Of a stretch of DNA of 64,000 bases, positions 8,051 through 16,080 are shown piece after piece. Within the stretch, counting starts at the first letter, position 1, and each line of letters begins with the position of its first letter. This stretch comes from Flavobacterium panacis (lineage in GTDB: Bacteria > Bacteroidota > Bacteroidia > Flavobacteriales > Flavobacteriaceae): contig NZ_JANKMS010000001.1 in assembly GCF_024649945.1 (NCBI RefSeq), forward strand, positions 1-64,000, given 5' to 3'. The notes below the pieces were generated by a model. The model made no database searches. It was not told the DNA's origin and worked only from the letters and a program-made list of their open reading frames with translations. Made by a program: the position numbers and the translations under genes.

Positions 8051-10450
8051 ATGATTACAAACACATCATTAGAATACAAAGGCAATTTATATCCATCGAA
8101 AATTATCTCTTATACACATGAAGGAGATTCAATTTTTTTCAATACTGTCAATAATGTAATTTTAAAAGTTACTATTCTTCGTGATAGTTTAATACGATTT
8201 CGTTATACAACAAAAGGCTATTTCAGTAATGATTTTTCGTATGCTATTGATAAAACACAACTTCACGGATACAATTTTTTAGAACTTACTGAAGAAGAAA
8301 CTCATTTTGAAATACGTACCAGCAAAGTAAAATGTAAAATCCAGAAAGCAGATCTTCGTCTGACAATTTTCGATTTAAATGATTTTTTAATTCTTGAAGA
8401 TGAACTAGGTTTTCATTGGGAAGAAAGTTATGAATATGGTGGAAATATCGTAAAAATGAGTAAATTCTCTAAAGATGGAGAATGTTATTATGGTCTTGGA
8501 GATAAAGCAACTCAAATGAATCTTAAAGGCAAGAGAGTTGAAAATTTTGCCACAGATCAATATGCTTATCAAAAAGACCAAGAACCATTATATAAGGTTG
8601 TCCCTTTTTATATTGGACTCCATAATAAACAAGCTTACGGTATTTTCTTTGATAATACGTTTAGGACTTTCTTTGACTTTTGTCAAGAAAGAAGAAATAT
8701 TACCAGCTTTTGGGCAGAAGGAGGCGAGATGAATTATTATTTCTTCTACGGACCTCAAATGCAAGATGTTGTTACGAGTTATACTGATTTAACTGGAAAG
8801 CCTGAATTACCGCCATTATGGGTTTTAGGCTATCATCAATGTAAATGGAGTTATTATCCTGAAAGTAAAGTCAAAGAAATCACTTCAAAATTTAGAGAAC
8901 TTCAGATTCCATGTGATGCTATTTATCTCGACATTGATTATATGGAAGGATTTAGATGTTTTACTTGGAACAAAAGCTATTTTCCTGATCCAAAAAGAAT
9001 GGTTTCTGAACTAGCAGAAGATGGTTTTAAAACAATCGTCATCATAGATCCAGGAATCAAAATTGACAAAGATTACTGGGTATATCAAGAAGCATTAGAA
9101 AAAGATTATTTCTGTAAAAGAGCCGATGGACCTTACATGAAAGGGAAAGTTTGGCCTGGTGAATGTAATTTTCCAGATTATACAAATCCATTAGTAAGAG
9201 AATGGTGGGCTGGATTATTTAAAGAATTAATTGCGGATATTGGAGTAAAAGGAGTTTGGAATGATATGAACGAACCTGCTGTAATGGAAGTTCCAAATAA
9301 AACTTTCCCAATGGATGTTCGTCACGTTTATGATGGAAATCCTTGTAGCCATAGAAAAGCCCATAATATTTATGGAACGCAAATGGCGAGAGCAACCTAT
9401 CATGGTGTCAAACGTTTTGCTTATCCAAAACGCCCTTTCGTTATTACGAGATCAGCTTATTCTGGAGCACAACGCTATACTTCTTCTTGGACAGGTGATA
9501 ATGTGGCAACTTGGGAACATTTATGGATTGCCAATATTCAGGTACAGAGATTGTCAATTTCAGGAATGGGATTTACAGGTTCTGATATTGGAGGATTTGC
9601 GGAACAGCCAACCGGCGAGTTGTATGCACGTTGGATTCAGTTAGGTGTTTTTCATCCGTTTTGTAGGACGCATTCATCTGGAGATCACGGAAATCAAGAA
9701 CCGTGGGCTTTTGATGAAGAAGTAATTAATATTACCCGAAAATTTGTTAGTCTTCGTTATCAATTGTTGCCTTATTTATACACTATGTTTTGGCAGTATA
9801 TTGAAGAAGGAGTTCCTATGCTAAAACCTTTGGTTTATTACGATCAAGATGATACACAAACGCATTATCGCAATGACGAATTCATCTTCGGAAATCAGAT
9901 TTTAGTTTGTCCAATCCTTGAACCTAATGCTGTAGGTAGACGTATGTATATACCACGTGGTGAATGGTATAACTATTGGACAAATGAATTATTTATTGGA
10001 GGACGAGAAATCTGGATTGATACTAAATTTGATGAGATTCCGGTTTTTGTAAAAGCAGGAGCTATTATTCCAAAATATCCTGTACAACAATATGTAGGAG
10101 AATTAGAATTTGATGAATTAACTCTTGAAGTTTATTATAAAAATGGTAAAGAACAATCGGCTGTTTATGAAGATGCTCAAGATGGTTACGATTATAAAAA
10201 AGGACGTTATAGCTATTTATCGTTAAGAACAATTGGAAAAGAAAAAGAATTAATTATTCAATTGCACAAGGAAGGAAAATACGTTACACCGTATAGCAAG
10301 TATAAAATTAATTTAATTGGACTTCCTTTTAAAGTGACAGAAATCGAAATCGACAACGAAAAAATTGAATTTGATAAAATTAATTTTGAGCAAAATCATT
10401 TCTTAATAGTTGATAAAGAGTTTAATGAACTTCACATTGTGGGAGAATAG
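8051..10450 (+). CDS. GH31 alpha-glucosidase
   Basis: A 799-residue glycoside hydrolase family 31 enzyme releasing terminal alpha-glucose. The signature W-N-D-M-N-E-P places the nucleophile at D405, and S-W-T-G-D-N places the acid/base at D483. The N-terminal beta-sandwich (about 1-240) and the C-terminal beta domains (after about 640, ending with a DUF5110-like region) fit the family. No signal peptide is seen, suggesting intracellular action on maltooligosaccharides or glycogen-derived glucans. It lies downstream of glgACB on the same strand, after a 204-base gap with its own candidate promoter. Confidence 0.93.
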   Translation: MITNTSLEYKGNLYPSKIISYTHEGDSIFFNTVNNVILKVTILRDSLIRFRYTTKGYFSNDFSYAIDKTQLHGYNFLELTEEETHFEIRTSKVKCKIQKADLRLTIFDLNDFLILEDELGFHWEESYEYGGNIVKMSKFSKDGECYYGLGDKATQMNLKGKRVENFATDQYAYQKDQEPLYKVVPFYIGLHNKQAYGIFFDNTFRTFFDFCQERRNITSFWAEGGEMNYYFFYGPQMQDVVTSYTDLTGKPELPPLWVLGYHQCKWSYYPESKVKEITSKFRELQIPCDAIYLDIDYMEGFRCFTWNKSYFPDPKRMVSELAEDGFKTIVIIDPGIKIDKDYWVYQEALEKDYFCKRADGPYMKGKVWPGECNFPDYTNPLVREWWAGLFKELIADIGVKGVWNDMNEPAVMEVPNKTFPMDVRHVYDGNPCSHRKAHNIYGTQMARATYHGVKRFAYPKRPFVITRSAYSGAQRYTSSWTGDNVATWEHLWIANIQVQRLSISGMGFTGSDIGGFAEQPTGELYARWIQLGVFHPFCRTHSSGDHGNQEPWAFDEEVINITRKFVSLRYQLLPYLYTMFWQYIEEGVPMLKPLVYYDQDDTQTHYRNDEFIFGNQILVCPILEPNAVGRRMYIPRGEWYNYWTNELFIGGREIWIDTKFDEIPVFVKAGAIIPKYPVQQYVGELEFDELTLEVYYKNGKEQSAVYEDAQDGYDYKKGRYSYLSLRTIGKEKELIIQLHKEGKYVTPYSKYKINLIGLPFKVTEIEIDNEKIEFDKINFEQNHFLIVDKEFNELHIVGE

Positions 10451-10533
10451 TTAAATTTTGATATTTTTTTGGCTTATTGTGTAAAATATTTTATTTTTTT
10501 TAATCGTATTTTTGTTAGAAAATAGCTCGAATT

Positions 10534-11343
10534 ATGAAAAAATATTTGTTTTTAGGAATTTTCAGTGGTCTTGTTTTATCCTGTGCAACAAACCCAATTA
10601 CAGGAAAACAAAACTTGAATTTTGTTTCAAACAGTGAATTGTTTCCAACTTCATTTCAGCAATACAGTACTTTTTTGTCTGAAAACAAAGTTATAACAGG
10701 AACGTCAGATGCGAAACTTGTTGAAGGTGTTGGATATAAGATTAAGCTTGCTGCCGAAAAATATTTAACATACTTAGGACAATCACAGTATTTAAAAGAC
10801 TATCGTTGGGAATATAAATTAGTAGACAATAAAGAAGTTAATGCTTGGTGTTTGCCAGGAGGAAAAATTGTCGTTTACTCAGGAATTTTGCCTGTTACAC
10901 AAAACGAATCTGGTCTTGCTACTGTTATGGGACACGAAGTTTCGCACGCTTTAGCTAATCACGGTGCTCAAAGAATGAGTGCAGCACAATTGCAATCAAT
11001 TGGAGGAGCCGTTTTAGATGCTGCAACCACTAATAAAACTGCTCAAACGAGAGCAATTTTTTCTCAAGCTTACGGAATGGGAACTGAAGTAGGAGTAATG
11101 CTTCCTTTTAGTAGAAGTAACGAAACTGAAGCAGATAAAATTGGATTGACTTTGATGGCAATCGCAGGATATAATCCAGATGATGCTGTTTCATTTTGGT
11201 CAAGAATGTCTGCAAAATCAGGAGGTTCTGGAACACCAGAATTTATGAGTACGCACCCTTCAGATGCAACTAGAATTGCCAACATTAAAGCTTTAATTCC
11301 AGAGGCAAGAGCAATTGCGCTTAAAGTAGGAACAATAAAATAA
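10534..11343 (+). CDS. M48 family metallopeptidase lipoprotein
   Basis: A zinc metalloprotease related to HtpX/Oma1/LoiP. The N-terminus is a lipoprotein signal with lipobox L-V-L-S-C (C at about 17). The active site H-E-V-S-H has H134, E135 and H138, and the third ligand is probably E197 in E-T-E-A-D. Length 269 is typical for the periplasmic short M48 form without membrane helices. A TATTTTTG box at 10507-10514 is a plausible -7 element. It probably takes part in envelope protein quality control; targets are unknown. Confidence 0.88.
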   Translation: MKKYLFLGIFSGLVLSCATNPITGKQNLNFVSNSELFPTSFQQYSTFLSENKVITGTSDAKLVEGVGYKIKLAAEKYLTYLGQSQYLKDYRWEYKLVDNKEVNAWCLPGGKIVVYSGILPVTQNESGLATVMGHEVSHALANHGAQRMSAAQLQSIGGAVLDAATTNKTAQTRAIFSQAYGMGTEVGVMLPFSRSNETEADKIGLTLMAIAGYNPDDAVSFWSRMSAKSGGSGTPEFMSTHPSDATRIANIKALIPEARAIALKVGTIK

Positions 11344-11368
11344 GACAAAAGATAAGATATTATATTTC

Positions 11369-11404
11369 TAAAAGGCTATTCAGTTTATGAATAGCTTTTT
11401 TTGT
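11369..11404 (+). terminator. Terminator after M48 peptidase gene
   Basis: AAAGGCTATTCA pairs with TGAATAGCTTTT around a short loop (one G-U pair), followed by a T run. Confidence 0.8.
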
Positions 11405-11507
11405 TTTTAGTTCAAATTCATGATTTAATAATGTACGAATTCTAGAATTTCTATTTGATTATGATAAAAATTAGATAAATTCGTAGCCTGTTAACAAAAC
11501 CATTTCT

Positions 11508-12833
11508 ATGAAAAACCTACAAAAAGGCGATAAGAAACTTTTAAATGCTTGGGCATTTTATGACTGGGCAAACTCGGTTTATACTTTAACCATTGCTTCG
11601 GCAGTATTTCCAATTTTTTATGAAGCCTTGTTTAGTGATCGCGATCATTATATTGATGTTTTCGGAATGCATCTTAAAAACTCCGCTTTAATAAGTTTTA
11701 TTACCGCTTTTGCTTTTATGGTGGTTTCGTTTATTTCTCCACTTTTATCTGGAATTGCAGATTACGTTGGAAACAAGAAATCTTTCATGAAGTTTTTCTG
11801 TTACCTAGGTGCTTTGTCTTGTATGGGATTATATTGGTTTGATTTAGATAGTATCTATGTTGGATTATTATTTTACTTTTTAGGATTGCTTGGATATTGG
11901 GGAAGTTTAGTTTTTTACAATTCCTACCTTCCAGATATTGCTTTTGAAGAGCAGCAAGACAGAATTAGTGCAAAAGGATATTCTTTAGGATACATTGGAA
12001 GCGTTATTTTGTTGATTCTAAATTTAGCCATGATAATGAAACCAAAACTTTTTGGTATTTCAGGAACGGATGGAGAAGCTGCAATGAAAGCAATGCGTTA
12101 TTCTTTTGTAATGGTAGGAGTTTGGTGGATTCTTTTTAGTCAATACACTTATTATTATTTACCAAAAGGGAGTAAAGAGTCTGGACAGAAATTAACAAAA
12201 TCTGTAGTATTCAATGGCTTTAAAGAATTGAAAAAAGTTTGGGCGCTATTAAAGGAAAATATCCCTTTAAAGCGTTATTTGGGTGGATTTTTCGTTTCTA
12301 GTATGGCGGTTCAGACTGTAATGCTTGTAGCAACTTATTTTGGTGCTCAAGAAATTCAATGGTCTTCTAAAGAAGAAAGTACGATTGGTTTAATTGTTTG
12401 TATCTTAATAATTCAGTTGGTAGCTGTAGTTGGTGCGGTTTTGACGTCTAGAGCTTCTGAAAAATTTGGTAACGTACCTACTTTGATTTTTATAAATGCG
12501 ATTTGGGCAGTATTTTGTGCTCTTGCATTTTTCATTACTTTACCAATGCATTTTTACGTAATGGCAACGGTTGCTGGATTTGTAATGGGCGGTATTCAGG
12601 CATTATCACGTTCGACCTATTCAAAATTATTACCTGAAACAGAAGATACAGCATCGTTTTTCAGTTTTTATGACGTTGCTGAAAAAATTGGAATTGTAAT
12701 TGGTATGTGCGTTTACGGAATCATCGATCAAATTACTGGAAGTCCACGTGCTGCAATTGTAATTTTAGGAATCTTTTTCGTCACAGCCATTTTTCTTTTA
12801 AGAAGAGTTCATAAAAAAGACGTTTCAAACTAG
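11508..12833 (+). CDS. MFS transporter, UMF1/Atg22-like
   Basis: A 441-residue inner-membrane protein with about 12 hydrophobic segments. The N-terminus N-A-W-A-F-Y-D-W-A-N-S-V-Y is characteristic of the UMF1 (Atg22-like) family of the major facilitator superfamily. A later G-G-I-Q-A-L-S-R-S-T-Y-S-K segment is also family-typical. The fungal relative exports amino acids from the vacuole; bacterial substrates are not established. Its 3' end carries a hairpin overlapping the stop codon, and a second long hairpin follows. Confidence 0.85.
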   Translation: MKNLQKGDKKLLNAWAFYDWANSVYTLTIASAVFPIFYEALFSDRDHYIDVFGMHLKNSALISFITAFAFMVVSFISPLLSGIADYVGNKKSFMKFFCYLGALSCMGLYWFDLDSIYVGLLFYFLGLLGYWGSLVFYNSYLPDIAFEEQQDRISAKGYSLGYIGSVILLILNLAMIMKPKLFGISGTDGEAAMKAMRYSFVMVGVWWILFSQYTYYYLPKGSKESGQKLTKSVVFNGFKELKKVWALLKENIPLKRYLGGFFVSSMAVQTVMLVATYFGAQEIQWSSKEESTIGLIVCILIIQLVAVVGAVLTSRASEKFGNVPTLIFINAIWAVFCALAFFITLPMHFYVMATVAGFVMGGIQALSRSTYSKLLPETEDTASFFSFYDVAEKIGIVIGMCVYGIIDQITGSPRAAIVILGIFFVTAIFLLRRVHKKDVSN

Positions 12834-12855
12834 TCGAAACGTCTTAAATAATAAC

Positions 12856-12913
12856 AATATCACGAATTACAGGAATTATTTGATTGATGATGATTTTTGA
12901 AATTCGTGATATT
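12856..12913. terminator. Bidirectional hairpin between convergent genes
   Basis: A perfect 13-bp inverted repeat, AATATCACGAATT (12856-12868) and AATTCGTGATATT (12901-12913), with a 32-base loop and a T-rich 3' flank. It sits between the UMF1 transporter and the convergent GIN-domain gene. A second small dyad (AAGACGTTT 12818-12826 with AAACGTCTT 12837-12845) overlaps the transporter stop codon. Confidence 0.65.
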
Positions 12914-12920
12914 TTTATAA

Positions 12921-13643
12921 TTAACCTTTAGTAATCGTTCCTGATCCCGCTACTTTTGCGTCTTTTTTCTCAGGATTTCCGAAATATTTGATATTTCCTG
13001 AGCCCGCAACTCTTGCTGTAATGCTTTCATTGCACGTTACTTTACTATTTCCAGATCCAGATACATGCGCTTCAACTATTTTAGACTTTAAGTCAGTAGC
13101 ATCAATGTTTCCAGAGCCTGAAAGTTTTGTAGAAAAATTATTCGCCGTTCCTTTTAAATTGATTTTTCCTGAACCACTTACGTTTAGAGCTAAATTATTG
13201 GCATCAACAGGTAAATTGAAATTACCTGAACCAGCAAGGTTAATGGTGAAAGTATCGTTTTTGATACTATCTTTAGAATGAATTGAACCCGAACCAGCTA
13301 AACTTAATTCTGAAATCTTTTCAAACGGAATAGTTACTTCAATTTTATTTCCAGAACTGGTACGAATTTGAGTTCCTTTTTCTACATAGATTTTTAAGTC
13401 ATTTCCGTCAACTTCTACTTTAATTGCAGCTAATAAATTTTCTTCTCCTTTGATTGTAATTTTTCCTTCTTTTCCTGAAACTAGATCTACATCAAAGAAT
13501 CCAGCAATTTTGATACCGTCGTAATCTCCAGTGGTTCTGGTTTCTGTTGTAACTTTACCGTTTCCGTTTATTTTTGACTGTGCGTTGGCATTTCCAGTCA
13601 TAAGAAGTGCGCTAAATGCTAAAATAAAAATTGATTTTTTCAT
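12921..13643 (-). CDS. Secreted head-GIN domain (DUF2807) protein
   Basis: A 240-residue protein with a clear signal peptide (cut after A-N-A about residue 21). The mature part is a DUF2807/GIN beta-solenoid: the motif S-G-S-G or A-G-S-G recurs roughly every 18-20 residues from about residue 115 to the C-terminus. Such proteins are annotated as putative auto-transporter adhesins, but no barrel is present. It is the last gene of an ECF sigma-factor operon (sigma, membrane protein, DUF4097-like, GIN), 19 bases after its upstream neighbour. The role in the envelope is unproven. Confidence 0.8.
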   Translation of the reverse strand: MKKSIFILAFSALLMTGNANAQSKINGNGKVTTETRTTGDYDGIKIAGFFDVDLVSGKEGKITIKGEENLLAAIKVEVDGNDLKIYVEKGTQIRTSSGNKIEVTIPFEKISELSLAGSGSIHSKDSIKNDTFTINLAGSGNFNLPVDANNLALNVSGSGKINLKGTANNFSTKLSGSGNIDATDLKSKIVEAHVSGSGNSKVTCNESITARVAGSGNIKYFGNPEKKDAKVAGSGTITKG

Positions 13644-13662
13644 TGTTTTGATTTTTAGATGA

Positions 13663-14721
13663 TTAATTTTTTGTCAACGAAATATTTCCGTAGTTTGAAT
13701 TGATATTAATTTTGTTGAGACCTTTTTTCTTATAAAAACCAGCGATTCTTTTGCTGTTGCTTTTGGTTTCTGAAGTAGAAATTTCTAAAGTATTATCATG
13801 TTTGATATTGGAGTATTTGGCTGAAATATCAAAATCAAAAGCATAATTAGGAAGATATCCGATGGAAATATCTGTGTAGCCTGAGTTAATATTTATATTT
13901 CCAGCTTTTTCATTCATAGTTCCAATATTTATTTTACTGTAATTAGTATCATAACTAAAGTTACTTGAAATTTCACCAATTATAAGCGTTAAATAATTCC
14001 CAGAACCATTCAAAGAATTGATCTTTTGGAATTTAAGAGTTCCGTAATTACAATCTGATTTGATGTTTTGACCATCACCAAGATTTACATCAGTATAATT
14101 AGCATTCAAATTTAAATTTCCAGAATCGTTAATTTTAATACCAGAATAACGAGCATCTATGTTTCCAGATTTTACATAATCGATACTTGAATTTTGACAA
14201 TAAGCAATTGAAATTTGATTATTACTTCCATTTAGTTTTCCTAAAGTTACTTTTCCATATTTACAATCAATATCAGTCGAAGATTCTGAATTGGGGATGT
14301 TTATGTTGCCATATTTATTAATTAGTTTGATAGATCCATTTTTAGGGATTTTGATCACATAGTTAATTTCAAAACTATTGTGACTTCCTTTGCTTTTTAG
14401 AGAAGAAGTACCAAGTTTGGTTATAGCAGAAACCATTCCCTTAAGAGCTGTAATGTCGATATCAATACTGTTTAGTCTTTCGTTTACCCAATTTTCATTC
14501 GGTCCGTCAACTTTTATAGTAATATCGAGATCTATTTTATCCTCATCCCAGGTCGTAACCAAGATGTTTCCGTATTTATTATTAATATCAATTCCTGCAT
14601 TAGAATTGACGATATAGGTTTTTTTAATGTTTTTTTGTTTGGTGATAAAACTATCGTCATTTGAAAATCCCATAAAAGGAATCAAAAGCAATAAGATTAG
14701 TATGTTATAATGTTTTTTCAT
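13663..14721 (-). CDS. Secreted DUF4097/adhesin-like beta-solenoid protein
   Basis: About 352 residues from the chosen ATG at 14721, which begins directly with a signal peptide (M-K-K-H-Y-N-I-L-I-L-L-L-L-I-P). A longer frame to 14754 would put eleven extra residues before it. The mature region has many short repeats of type K-Y-G-N-I and N-Y-T-D-V, expected for a right-handed beta-solenoid of the DUF4097 type. It overlaps the end of the upstream membrane-protein gene by 17 bases, so it is translationally coupled. It may be an envelope structure or sensor component; function is unknown. Confidence 0.7.
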   Translation of the reverse strand: MKKHYNILILLLLIPFMGFSNDDSFITKQKNIKKTYIVNSNAGIDINNKYGNILVTTWDEDKIDLDITIKVDGPNENWVNERLNSIDIDITALKGMVSAITKLGTSSLKSKGSHNSFEINYVIKIPKNGSIKLINKYGNINIPNSESSTDIDCKYGKVTLGKLNGSNNQISIAYCQNSSIDYVKSGNIDARYSGIKINDSGNLNLNANYTDVNLGDGQNIKSDCNYGTLKFQKINSLNGSGNYLTLIIGEISSNFSYDTNYSKINIGTMNEKAGNININSGYTDISIGYLPNYAFDFDISAKYSNIKHDNTLEISTSETKSNSKRIAGFYKKKGLNKININSNYGNISLTKN

Positions 14722-15238
14722 CAGATGTGTTTTTAAATTTTTCGTTGTCTTCAATTCGTTGTAGAACAGTTTGTAAAAAAGAAATTCGGGTCTGCAGATT
14801 GCTTATCATTGCGTAAATAATCTGTTTGTTTTCACCATTTTTCTGCAATTCGTTAATGATTTTTTGGTAATCAGCATCAAATGTTTTCATTTGATTTAAT
14901 GCATCATTAATTATTTGTTCGTTTTCTGGTGAACTTTTTTCTTTCAATTTAACTAGTTCGTTGTCAATTAGAATGTTGAAAATAGAATCAGTTCTTTTAG
15001 TTTCTTTAGAAGCAAATTTGAATTCTTTTGGTTTTTCATTTTTGTAAAAAACAGATATTCCAAGCATCAGTACAATCGATGCGGCAATAGCCGTTACGAA
15101 CCAATACTTTTTCTTTGGCTCTTTTTTATTTAGTTTTTGCAGAAACTCCATTTGATGATCCGAATTTAACTCCTGAATATCCCATTGGTTTTCAAATCTG
15201 TTGAATAATTCGTCTAAGTTGTCTTTTTCATTTTTCAT
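14705..15238 (-). CDS. Single-pass membrane protein next to ECF sigma factor (putative anti-sigma)
   Basis: A 177-residue protein: a soluble N-terminal part of about 45 residues, one transmembrane segment (about residues 46-62, Y-W-F-V-T-A-I-A-A-S-I-V-L-M-L-G), then a charged, helix-rich periplasmic part. This layout and its place 14 bases after an ECF sigma gene suggest an anti-sigma factor. However, I see no zinc-binding H-x3-C-x2-C motif or other recognised anti-sigma domain, so the role is inference. It overlaps the next gene. Confidence 0.6.
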   Translation of the reverse strand: MKNEKDNLDELFNRFENQWDIQELNSDHQMEFLQKLNKKEPKKKYWFVTAIAASIVLMLGISVFYKNEKPKEFKFASKETKRTDSIFNILIDNELVKLKEKSSPENEQIINDALNQMKTFDADYQKIINELQKNGENKQIIYAMISNLQTRISFLQTVLQRIEDNEKFKNTSDEKTL

Positions 15239-15252
15239 AATTCCAATTCATT

Positions 15253-15807
15253 TTATATTTCTTCCAATTTTCTTCGTAAACTATCTTTTGCTCTGCTCAA
15301 AGTTGTTCTACAATTGGCATACGAAATGTTTAATATTTCGCAGATTTCCTCTTGATCATAACCTTCAATGTAAAAAAGCGTTAGAACCATTCTGTAGCTG
15401 TCTTTTAACTGTAGAATAGTATCAAGAACTTGTTTTACTTTTAGATTGTTTAAATCGATATTCTCAGAAATAATTCCGTCATTTTCTTCAATTTTATAAA
15501 GCTGTTTACTTATGTCTTCTACCTGGAAAGAGTTGTTTTTTTTGTAAAAATCGATGCTATAATTGATGATTATTTTTTTTAACCATGCTCCAAAAGCCAC
15601 TTCTTGTTTATAGTCATTGATTTTGGTAAAAGCCTTTAAGAATCCTTCCTGCATGACGTCTTGTGCAAAATGTTCATCTTTTACAATACGATAAGCAACA
15701 TTATACATCGCCTTGCAATAGCGATTGTAAATTTCAAACTGCGCTTTTTGATTATTCTTTTTACAAAGCGCAATTAATTCTTCGATATTTTGGTTGTCTA
15801 TGCTCAA
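15253..15807 (-). CDS. ECF RNA polymerase sigma factor
   Basis: A 184-residue sigma-70 family factor with only regions 2 and 4. Region 2 shows Y-N-R-Y-C-K-A-M-Y-N-V-A-Y-R and D-V-M-Q-E-G-F-L-K-A-F at about residues 26-62. Region 4 has a helix-turn-helix in G-Y-D-Q-E-E-I-C-E-I-L-N-I-S at about 148-161. It heads a four-gene minus-strand operon whose products are membrane-bound or secreted, so it probably responds to an envelope signal. Autoregulation is likely but no promoter motif was confirmed. Confidence 0.9.
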   Translation of the reverse strand: MSIDNQNIEELIALCKKNNQKAQFEIYNRYCKAMYNVAYRIVKDEHFAQDVMQEGFLKAFTKINDYKQEVAFGAWLKKIIINYSIDFYKKNNSFQVEDISKQLYKIEENDGIISENIDLNNLKVKQVLDTILQLKDSYRMVLTLFYIEGYDQEEICEILNISYANCRTTLSRAKDSLRRKLEEI

Positions 15808-15934
15808 GTAATGGCTTTTGGTTTTTATAAAGGACTTTACATTTTTTTGTTTGTTACACTTTTGATAAAATTAATTTTATTTTTTTTCAAATTTTAAAGA
15901 ATGATAGTCCAAATCTAATTTTAGGACTGACTTC

Positions 15935-15967
15935 TTTTGCATTTGGCATAATGATTGTCTAATTTTA
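15935..15967 (+). promoter_or_regulatory. Candidate promoter of lon
   Basis: TTTTG at 15935-15939, 20 bases, then TAATTTTA at 15960-15967 (one mismatch to TAnnTTTG). It would give a leader of roughly 110 bases before the lon ATG. Weak match; a heat-shock type element was not recognised. Confidence 0.3.
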
Positions 15968-16080
15968 TGGCCTGTCTTGTAATTGAAAAATAAAGTGTAT
16001 TTTCAAGTATAACTTCACAAAGCAATACCTGTTTTACAGACAGCACAAAAAAATAATGACAAAACGACTTATATATTATC

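Noticed and set aside
9315..9644. Plus-strand ORF inside the GH31 gene (109 aa)
   Set aside because: Out-of-frame shadow of the alpha-glucosidase, whose catalytic motifs lie in the other frame.
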